Source of the DNA: Rosa chinensis
Taxonomy: Eukaryota; Streptophyta; Magnoliopsida; Rosales; Rosaceae
DNA length: 64,000 nucleotides
NCBI RefSeq assembly: GCF_002994745.2
Contig: NC_037091.1
Coordinates: forward strand, 58,017,612-58,081,611
Direction: 5' to 3'
Shown: positions 56,299 to 64,000 of the stretch, piece by piece
Numbering within the stretch: the stretch's first letter is position 1
Layout: every line of letters begins with the position of its first letter
Notes under the pieces: generated by a model
Database searches by the model: none
The model's input: only the letters and a program-made list of their open reading frames with translations
Told to the model about the DNA's origin: nothing
Made by a program: the position numbers and the translations under genes

Positions 56299-56591
56299 GA
56301 ATTTGTCTCAAACGCAAAGAACTGTATAGCAAGAACACTCTTTTTCCGGATGAATCTTTTACTGTTTGTTCACCTCTGAATCATATCAGTGATGATCTTT
56401 CAAGAGAGTTTTGTAGCTAACAGTCAATACAAACACGTGGTTGAATTTGCCTCAAACTCAAAGAACTGTGTCTATAGCAAGAACACTCTTTTCTGGATGA
56501 ATCTTTAACTGTTTGTTCACCATGATTCTCTGAATCAGTGAAGATCTTTTAAGAGATTTTTGTAGCTAACAGTCAATGCAGACACGTGGTT
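56299..56591. repeat. tandem duplication upstream of the truncated BAT1-like gene
   Basis: Copy 1 at about 56299-56442 and copy 2 at about 56443-56591 are roughly 90 percent alike by eye. Both contain AGCAAGAACACTCTTTT, TTTGTAGCTAACAGTCAAT and end in an ACACGTGG G-box. It covers the promoter-proximal region immediately 5' of the ATG at 56277 (minus). Confidence 0.85.
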
Positions 56592-57029
56592 GAACCAAAT
56601 GCATAATTTTGTTGAAAAGGCACCTCAAAATTAATGACCGAATTAATTTGGTGTTCTTCGATCTCTATAAATTGTTAGTTGGAGACTTGGAATTGCTTTA
56701 TGCCTAGCTTTTTTCCTTTTCCTTTCACAAAGTACCATTATTGTCTACTTTTCTATATATCCATTACCATCTAATTAAGGCAGAAGATAAATAATTAGGG
56801 ATACTCCTTCACTTTCCAAGAGCACAAAAATTTTACATTTCCAAACTTCTTAATTTTTGTTTACAATTAACATGCATGCATGTCAGAGCTACTACTTCAC
56901 CATGCAAACAGCCCACTTCTAATAGAAATGAACAAACTCTACAAAAACATAAAAAACTTGAGAAATCAAACGATATATCACACAATTTTCAAACTGGAAA
57001 TTTGAAGTTTGCTTGCTTTGCTTCAAATC

Positions 57030-57446
57030 TCAACAGGCAGTTAATTGGCGAGAAGCCGCCAATCTCTTGTAAATCTCCAACACCAATCTAGTGTCGACGG
57101 CTTGCTCACCGCAAGTAGCCGCCACGGAAATCTGATCTTGCGCTTTAGCCACCTTCTTTGACCCTCCTGCTATCCTTCTGGCGCCGCCAACGTTTCCGGC
57201 CATCATTACCATCATGTCAACATAAGCACCGTGGACCTTGGCCAATAGATTTATCGGCGAAACGAACTTGAGGAACCGAAGCTTTCTGATCTTGAAAAAC
57301 CGCCGAGGAGGACTAGTCCCATTAGGGCCACCGCCGAGCCTTTGAACTCTCAGCTTCTTCTTGTTGTCAACGCTCAGCCTTTGGTACCTTCTCCTCCTCC
57401 AGTACCTCTTCAAGTTGGTGTAGTATGAACTAGGAGCAATCTCCAT
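57030..57446 (-). CDS. small intronless plant-specific protein (138 aa), function unknown
   Basis: Single exon, start MEIAPSSYYTNLKRYWRRRRYQRL. Very basic N-terminal half with RRFFKIRKLRFLKFVSPINL, then a hydrophobic/small-residue helix (HGAYVDMMVMMAGNVGGARR) and a C-terminus ending RLVLEIYKRLAASRQLTAC. Similar small proteins (KRYWRRxxYQRL, FKIRKL...SPIxLLxK, AGNVGG) exist in plants as an uncharacterised family. TATA-like ATTATATAG (57527-57534, minus) lies about 80 bp upstream. A paralogue with a stop codon is at 63387-63779. No function is assigned. Confidence 0.78.
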   Translation of the reverse strand: MEIAPSSYYTNLKRYWRRRRYQRLSVDNKKKLRVQRLGGGPNGTSPPRRFFKIRKLRFLKFVSPINLLAKVHGAYVDMMVMMAGNVGGARRIAGGSKKVAKAQDQISVAATCGEQAVDTRLVLEIYKRLAASRQLTAC

Positions 57447-57534
57447 ATTAACTAATTCTTGAAAGAAATGAAGGATTTGATTTTGAGAGTTGAGAGAAGT
57501 GTGTGAAGATAAGGAAGTAAGAGGGGATTATATA

Positions 57535-59234
57535 GAAATAGGAGTCAAAACTCAAAATGAGGGCCTGGTCAATTTGGAGTTACTTCTGGGAATGAGGACA
57601 TTTCAGAGTAATTGAGCAAATATGTGACAAATGAGTTTTTGTTGTGTTTGGTCAAAATTTGTGTGTCTGACCAACAATTGAATATTAACTTTGATTAAGT
57701 ATGCTTTAAATTGATTAATAAAAATGAATCCAAAGTCTAATGCTCCAATAATTATGACTTGAATAAGACTTCTTCTTCCGTACGTACAAGCAGAAGCTGC
57801 TTAATTACTGTAGCTGGCAAATAGGTCATGGCCAATAGAATTTTTGTGCAAGGATAACAACTAACAAAAAGTATACATAATAAATCCAAACTACAAAAGC
57901 CATAGATTTAGTGTCTAAACAATTCTTAAACAGAATATCAAATATGTAGTATACTAATTAATATTGTATTTAATGTCTGGTATATGTCTCTCAACAGCTT
58001 AGCAAAATACAAATATTTGCACCTTATTTTACTCTGAAACCATGTGGTTGAATATTTGATTGTATCATTATTATATTTTAAAGTTTTGATTTTAAACCAA
58101 GGAAGCTTTGTAGACTACAGTTTTTTAATGAGTAATGCTACATACACCAAAAATTTATACAAAAAATAAATATCAAAATATGTGGTGTTCTATGTGGCAT
58201 CTACCATGTCATCACCTTCAATTGAATAATTTTCAATATAACTATTATTTTTATTTTTAAATTAGCCTAAAAATGTAATAATAATAAAAATAAAAATAAT
58301 AACTTCCTTAGCATAATCACTGATCATCAAGGTTTCATCCAAGTCTTCGACTGATGTATGCGAATGAACCAAGTCACCTTTGTTGGAGATGGCACAATAA
58401 TTTGCCCACAAGAATATTGCCAACAATTGTCTACCTAAAAACTTCCTCTCCAAGAACATTTGCATTTATCTCTTGATCAGCAAGTGTAAAGCAACATGAT
58501 CATTGCATGTAGTTACTGTTACCAAGAGCAAATAGCCTCTCGTCGACGCGCTAAAACAACAACTAGATCAGGCAAGCTATTCCTCAAGTGCTGTAGCTTT
58601 TGGTTAGTGGTGGTGTGAGGCAAAAACAACCCATTTTTGTTCCCGGCACGATTTCTCAAATTGAAGTCTGTTAGTCATGGCCATGGGTAAACGCAGATTG
58701 CAAGTTGCAGAAGCATAAGGAAACAATTCCATCAAACAATTAACAATACTTTGTTAACAATTCAGAAAAATAGATGATGTGAGAGATTGGGAAGACAAAA
58801 TGAATAAATTTATTCGAAATTGTGCAATACAAGTTTAATCACACAATTGTTCTGAAATTTTCTGATGACCAAACCCTAAGTTCAAAATTTTATCTCTTAA
58901 TTCATCGATACTTTTCTAATAAAAAAACATATCCAAAATGATTTTTTTTTTTTGTAATTGTTGATTTTCATTTTAGATAAAAAAAATTAATTTATCAAGT
59001 AGATATGTTGGAAATTATAAGGATTAAGATGAATGATGTCGCATGTGCCACATCATTTGGTACAGAGCATTTTCCTTTTTTAACTGTTCGTATAATGAAT
59101 TTCAACTTCTATTTCAAAAAAATGAATAACCATATGTTTTAGGTCGAAATCAAAGAAATTCAACCACAATATTATATTTTCAAAATTTTGCTTTTAAGGC
59201 TGGGATTTTTTTTTTTTTTTTTTGAGGATGAGGA
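57535..59234. other. intergenic, no supported gene
   Basis: AT-rich with short ORFs only (longest 67 codons at 58262-58465, minus). Contains repeats of AAATAATAATAAAAATAAAA near 58275. A candidate transposon end (AATGCTACATACACC, 58135) has no convincing partner. Confidence 0.3.
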
Positions 59235-60167
59235 ATAATCATAGGGTGGTTCTAGTTGGAACTCCAAATTTGCTATTTGAACCTCCTATACTGAGTACAC
59301 CTCTAATTTACTTTTTAGAATACTTAAAAAGCTTAGTGGACCTCCTTATTTTTACCAAAACATCCTTGAACATGAGATACAATAATCTGTTACTCTACTT
59401 TTTATCTCTATATTCAACCATGAGAAAAGGAATGAATCTAAATCATATGATATTGTTCTCTTATGAGTAGATCTCTCCTCTACCAAAATTAATCAGAGGG
59501 TTGGTTCTCGACCTTGATATGTTCATGAAATTCCTTTGAATTTGCTAAAAGAAGGATTTCATGGTTTTTGGGTTAAAAGATCGAGTAATAACTATATTAT
59601 AATATTCAATAAATATAATTCAAGGAAATTTCAAATCAAATTGTTTTGAATTTACTTTTGTATTAAATGTAGGCCATGTATAGAAATTATTATTTTTACT
59701 TAATTGTTTTAGGTAAATTATAAAACTATATGACAATATAAGGAAATTTGGAAAAAAAAAAAACAATGTTATTGAATGTTATATTTGGGGAAGGTAAGAA
59801 TAGTATTTTTTTTTTTCATTTTGCTAACTTTGTCCTTATTTGTCTTTTCATATGACTTGACAAAATCTATTAATAATTGAAAAAAATTGGAGGTCCAAAT
59901 ATCAAATTTGGAAATCCAACTAGAACCACCCATATTGACTGCGCCTGCGCATATTGTCTTTGCCTTTTAATTGTAGTGCAAGTTAAGTCTGTAGTTTGAG
60001 TTGAGGCCTTTTTGGCTCCGTTAGTCAGTTATTTTGGAGTTCCAGTGTAAAGTCCAGTGGCCATTTATGTATATGAGATTATGCCAAAACTCATTGTATC
60101 AAGTTCATTATTAATGAAGTTTCTTCTTGATTAAAAAAAAAAAAAACTAGAACCACCCATAATCATA
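59235..60167. mobile_element. Mutator-like element with nested retroposon
   Basis: 9-bp target duplication ATAATCATA at 59235-59243 and 60159-60167. The ends are inverted: GGGTGGTTCTAGTTGGA at 59244 and CTAGAACCACCC at 60158. The nested retroposon duplicated part of the right end, so an inner copy of that end (59918-59931) precedes the retroposon. A fragment of the same family is at 15350-15486. Confidence 0.85.
59918..60161 (+). mobile_element. poly(A)-tailed retroposed fragment inside the Mutator-like element
   Basis: 17-bp target duplication AACTAGAACCACCCATA at 59918-59934 and 60145-60161. Body of about 210 bp ends ATTAAAAAAAAAAAA. No A/B boxes; the 3' end (TGTATCAAGTTCATTATTAA then TGAAGTTTCTTCTTG) looks like a plant 3' UTR, so it may be a 5'-truncated mRNA retrocopy or LINE tail. 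Confidence 0.8.
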
Positions 60168-60953
60168 TGGTTCCATTAAAGCAAAATCGAACATATCTTC
60201 TAAATGAAAATTGTTTAGTGCATGGTAATACAATATTGTATCAGAATAGTGGTCTATCATGCCTACTCATAACTATTTATGATGTTAATTTTTTTTTAAT
60301 GACTTATTATGCCTAACATAAAGTTTCATTTTTTTTTTTGCAAAAAAAAAAAAAAAAAAAACAAATAGCTACTCGTTAAAACGTTCTCTTTTCTTGGTGA
60401 AGACATTACAGATTGACTCATTATTAATCCTATACTGACTATGTAAGCCTTGATTCGGTGGCCTCACATCTCTAGCTATTCTCATCTACGGACAATATCT
60501 CCCATTAATCTATATAATTACATGGAATTCCAAATAATACAAACTCAGCAAAAATTTCATTTCTAGCCAGTGTGTTCATCTCAACATTATCAATACTCAT
60601 TCCTCCTTTTTCGTACTGTAGTCTGTAGCGTCTGTAGGCATTCTCATATAACATATGAGATCACACCAAAATGACTCACCAATTGGAAGTTACGAGCACG
60701 AGAAGGGCATACATACATGTCAGATAAATGTCTTTTTGTTCCTTTTCTATTTTCCTCTGCACACTTCTTTTATGATACAAAAATTAAAGTAAATTACAAG
60801 GAAGTTTCCTTTAAGTTCCGATAACATCAATTTACCAACAAAACAAATTAAAAAGTGAACTTCCGTAGTTCCGTAAATAAAAACATTTTTTTGGCAGAAA
60901 GAAGAAGAGTAACAATTAATTTCATATAATCTCTCGAGAAATTTTATTCACAT
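60168..60953. other. intergenic, no feature seen
   Basis: AT-rich spacer with a poly-T/poly-A run at 60330-60361. No ORF of note. Confidence 0.3.
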
Positions 60954-61604
60954 ATTGCTAAAGGCAGAAATATCACTTTGGTCATCGAACTATGCCTCGC
61001 TCGACACTTTGGTCATCCAACTTTTAAAAACTTCATTTTGGTCATCGAACTTTATCATCGCATATCACTTTGGTCATTCCGTTTGTTTTTTCTGTTAACT
61101 CCAAGGGTATTTTGGAGATTTAAAGTTTTACTCGCCATTTTTTTAACTTAATCCAACTTTTTCCGTCTAAACATAAAACTCCATCCAATTTTGCCAACTT
61201 TTCCCTCCTTTTATAATTCCTTGATTTATTAAATCAATATTTTTCTTCCTCTTATATTCCCTCCCTTTGAATCATTCTCTGACTTGATTATTTTTCTCTG
61301 TTGTATGCTTTGATTACTGATGATGAATGCATGAATAAAAGGAGGGAAAAGTTGGCAAAATTGGATGAAGTTTTATGTTTAGGCGGGGAAAATTGGATTA
61401 AGTTATAAAAATGGTGGGTAAAACATTTCATCTCCAAAATACCCCTAGAATTAACAGAGAAAACGGAGAAAATTGACGGAATGACCAAAGTGATATACGG
61501 TGATATAGTTCGATGACCAAAATGAAGTTTTTAAAAGTTGGATGACCAAAGTGTCGAACGAGCCATAGTTCGATGACCAAAGTGATATTTCTCCCATTGC
61601 TAAA
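60954..61604. mobile_element. Mutator-like MITE, 633 bp, 9-bp target duplication
   Basis: ATTGCTAAA at 60954-60962 and 61596-61604 flanks 60963-61595. The inverted arms are long, about 250 bp each (AGAAATATCACTTTGGTCAT and its complement), containing repeated TTTGGTCATCGAAC units. The core is about 120 bp. Confidence 0.9.
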
Positions 61605-62343
61605 TGATAAATACATATCGATCTCTTACTTAATACACAACTTTTTAACTTTTTTATTTTAATATTTTACTAAAAGCACAACCCCAAACTTCCTAAACTA
61701 TCCTCATTCACAATTCACAATATCTTTTCATTAAATACATATCCTTTTTTTTTTTTTTTGCTGAAATAAATTGAGATATTTGGTAAGAGACTGCCTTTTT
61801 TTTTTCTTATACAAGAGAGACTACATATTGCATTGCTGCAGTTGAAAAAAAAAAAAAACGACACCCAAAGAATAGCATATTACACTAGAAGACTCAGCAT
61901 CAATTCCTCAATGGCTCAATGTGAGAGTTTCGGTAAATCACATGGTCATCACTAAAGTTAATACAATGACACCCAAAAAATGTTTTAATTGCTTTTCACT
62001 TGTTGGGTTGAACCGTTGAACATACTCAAATGCCAATGGGGAATTGCTTGTCATTGAGGACTTGACCAAGACAATATTTATATGCCAATTGTTGAGATTT
62101 GTGAACTACTGATGATGAAATTGGAGCTAAACAAAACAATACATCACAAGAGTTCTTAAGGAATTTTTCAACGGTTTTCACTTGCTCTTGTTTGTCCACA
62201 CCAAACATAATCCTATCTATTCTAGGCATAAGCTCTATGGTTTAGTTCTTTCCATGCATGGTCCAATTCTGAACTAAACCTCTTTGTCCCGTACATGTAT
62301 ACCAGCAGAAGATTTTTGCAGCTGGCAAATATATTTGTGGTTG
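61605..62343. other. intergenic, no feature seen
   Basis: Poly-T/poly-A stretches near 61747-61760, 61798-61804 and 61845-61858. The minus-strand ORF at 62026-62229 (67 codons) has no known domain. Confidence 0.3.
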
Positions 62344-62485
62344 GATAACACGGGAGAGGATTCAGTGCACCGACGTGCACTTGCACTAACATAAATATTA
62401 ATTATAAATATCAAGGGTTGAAATCATCTTATAAGTATTGGGTTATTTGCATCGTCGGTGCATAAAATAATTTCCTAGATAACAC
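62344..62485. mobile_element. short MITE, 126 bp, 8-bp target duplication
   Basis: GATAACAC at 62344-62351 and 62478-62485. The ends share inverted GTGCACCGACG / CGTCGGTGCA blocks. An 8-bp duplication suggests a hAT-type MITE. Confidence 0.65.
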
Positions 62486-63386
62486 ATATCTGCCCTTTTA
62501 GAATTGACATTATGCTTATGCGTCACAATACCGACAAATTTATAGTGATCATCTCTCAAAAAAATGCATTGTAGCATATTCTCTCCATTGAATATGTCTG
62601 CTCAGCGGTCGTTGCAGATTACCACTTTTGTTTCATTGTTAAAACTAGTGCTTGTATCATGAGCGAGTATCTGCTGTAGGTGATCTCACTCTCATTTTCT
62701 TAACAAATAATCTGTTTCTCAACAAAGTTTTTACAGTGCATTATAACAACTAATAACAGTAGTAGCTAAGGAAGGGGTTCCACCCCATACACCTGGAGCC
62801 TCCAAAAAGGTTCTCAGGGCAAATAACTATGAATCTTTTGACCCAATTTAGTTACCTCCAACATCTTAAGAGTCTCACCAACAAATGGAGTTCAAAATCT
62901 AAACTCAACAAGAGATTGTCAGCCTCTTCACACACCCAATATGTGTTCATCGCAACAGAGTGCTCACTCCTCGTACTTTTGGTGTGGTATATATTGTTAT
63001 GTAGTCACACATAAGTAGTAGTTCACCAAAACGCATAAGAAAATAAATTTATCCAGAATCAACCCAAAAAATTGTGTTTTGGTACATATAACTAGCAAGA
63101 AAAGCGCACGCATATACCGATATAGTTGTTACATAATGAGCGTGAGAATAAGTACTTTTGTACACATACATATCACATAACAATCCCAGTTAATTGTTTG
63201 AGTAAAAATGAGTATGCTATCTGATCAACTAAAAACGACTGATTAATAATACAATGAATCAATTAATCAAGTTTAAGCAACAGAATGACCAAATTTGAGG
63301 AAATATTTACTACCACTTGACCGTACCATTCACACAGACTATCATACGATTTGAACTACTTTGATTTTGCGTGCTTGCTAACTTAA
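62486..63386. other. intergenic, 3' flank of the paralogue at 63387
   Basis: No supported gene; only short ORFs such as 62829-63014. Confidence 0.3.
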
Positions 63387-63779
63387 TTAGCTCAGTAGGC
63401 AGCTAACTGGCGAGAAACTGCCAACCTCTTCCTTACCGCAAGAAGCCGCCACTGAAACAATCTGATCTTCTGCTTTTTCCACCTTCTTTGATCCTCCTAC
63501 AACCCTTCTGGCTCCACCAACATTGCCTGCCATGTGAACCATCATGTCAATATAAGCCCCATAAAACTTGGCGAAGAGCTTTATCGGCTAAACAAACTTG
63601 ATCAATTGAAGCTTTCTGATCTTGAAAAACCGAGTAGGACTAGTACTCCCATTAGCTCCACCACCGAGACTTGCAACCCTCATCTTCTTCTTGCTGCAGT
63701 CTCCATACAATCTTTGGTACCTTTTCCTTCTCCAGTACCTCTTCAAGTTTTCGTAGCATGTAGTGGGAACAATCTCCAT
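63387..63779 (-). pseudogene. paralogue of the small intronless gene, single nonsense codon
   Basis: Reading from ATG at 63779 gives MEIVPTTCYENLKRYWRRKR, then KMRVASLGGGANGSTSPTRF and KIRKLQLIKFV, followed by a stop (TAG) at 63590-63588 where the intact copy has a serine codon. The frame stays open beyond it (PIKLFAKFYGAYIDMM, MAGNVGGARRV, KVEKAEDQIVSVAASC) and ends with TAA at 63387. Promoter and leader are conserved with the intact copy: a TATA at about 63875-63886 and a GTGTGTGAAGA leader. This suggests a recent inactivation, or truncation to a 63-aa basic peptide. Confidence 0.75.
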
Positions 63780-64000
63780 AGTAGTGTGTCTGCGCTCTGT
63801 TTCCTCAAGCTTAAAAGAAATTAGGGATGTTTGAGACTTTTAGACTGGTGTGTGAAGAGAGAAAGTAAGAAGGGTTTATATAAAAAAGTAGACTTGCAGC
63901 CAAGTCAGAATGGAAGGCTTAAGTCAGTTGTTCTTGGAGCCAAGTCAATATGACATCGAAGTCATCCATCTGAACAACTACAAAGTTGGCATTTCCTTGC

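Noticed and set aside
58131..59080. Possible transposon with ends AATGCTACATACACC and GGTACAGAGCATT
   Set aside because: End similarity is weak and no target duplication was found.

Overview
The window is nuclear DNA of a eudicot plant. It is AT-rich, with spliced genes (GT-AG introns, plant-type TATA boxes) and many small plant transposons. A Rosaceae-type genome is plausible, but the sequence alone does not prove a species. Exon borders were placed by hand from splice signals and reading-frame continuity and are not backed by transcripts.

Left part (1-15.3 kb, genes on the minus strand): a 78-nt hairpin resembling a miR482/2118-type microRNA precursor (278-355); a tandem CCCH zinc-finger gene (907-3043, C3H15/CDM1 type); and two compact B-box genes (5391-7866 and 8893-10149) of the BBX27 (At1g68190) type. 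Between and behind them lie a short retroposon, a retroposed DUF4283/zinc-knuckle copy with a 19-bp target duplication, a tRNA-derived SINE and a Mutator-like MITE. A likely leader exon of the second B-box gene sits at about 14.35-14.72 kb.

Middle (15.3-36.4 kb) is a transposon block. An old Copia element (15492-25759) is broken by a hAT element (18542-19627) and by a 2.8-kb TG...CA element (20915-23740). Further MITE and hAT insertions follow. A very young Copia element of the same kind (29516-36369) has LTRs that look identical and intact, separate gag and pol ORFs.

Right part (36.6-64 kb): the full-length third B-box gene (36599-38842, minus), a Rad60/SUMO-like domain gene (40370-42215, minus), a pseudo-response regulator with a GARP domain (46055-49711, plus, APRR6 type), the amino-acid exporter/importer gene BAT1 (50440-53411, minus), a truncated BAT1 paralogue (55200-56277, minus), and two copies of a small intronless plant-specific gene (57030-57446 intact; 63387-63779 with a nonsense codon). 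MITEs and simple repeats fill the rest.

The set CCCH, B-box, ubiquitin-like and pseudo-response regulator matches, from memory, neighbouring Arabidopsis loci At1g68185-At1g68210, so this looks like a conserved gene block expanded by B-box duplication and opened up by about 21 kb of transposons. The genes are not an operon; apart from ancestry and a shared theme of light, development and RNA regulation, no joint pathway is evident.
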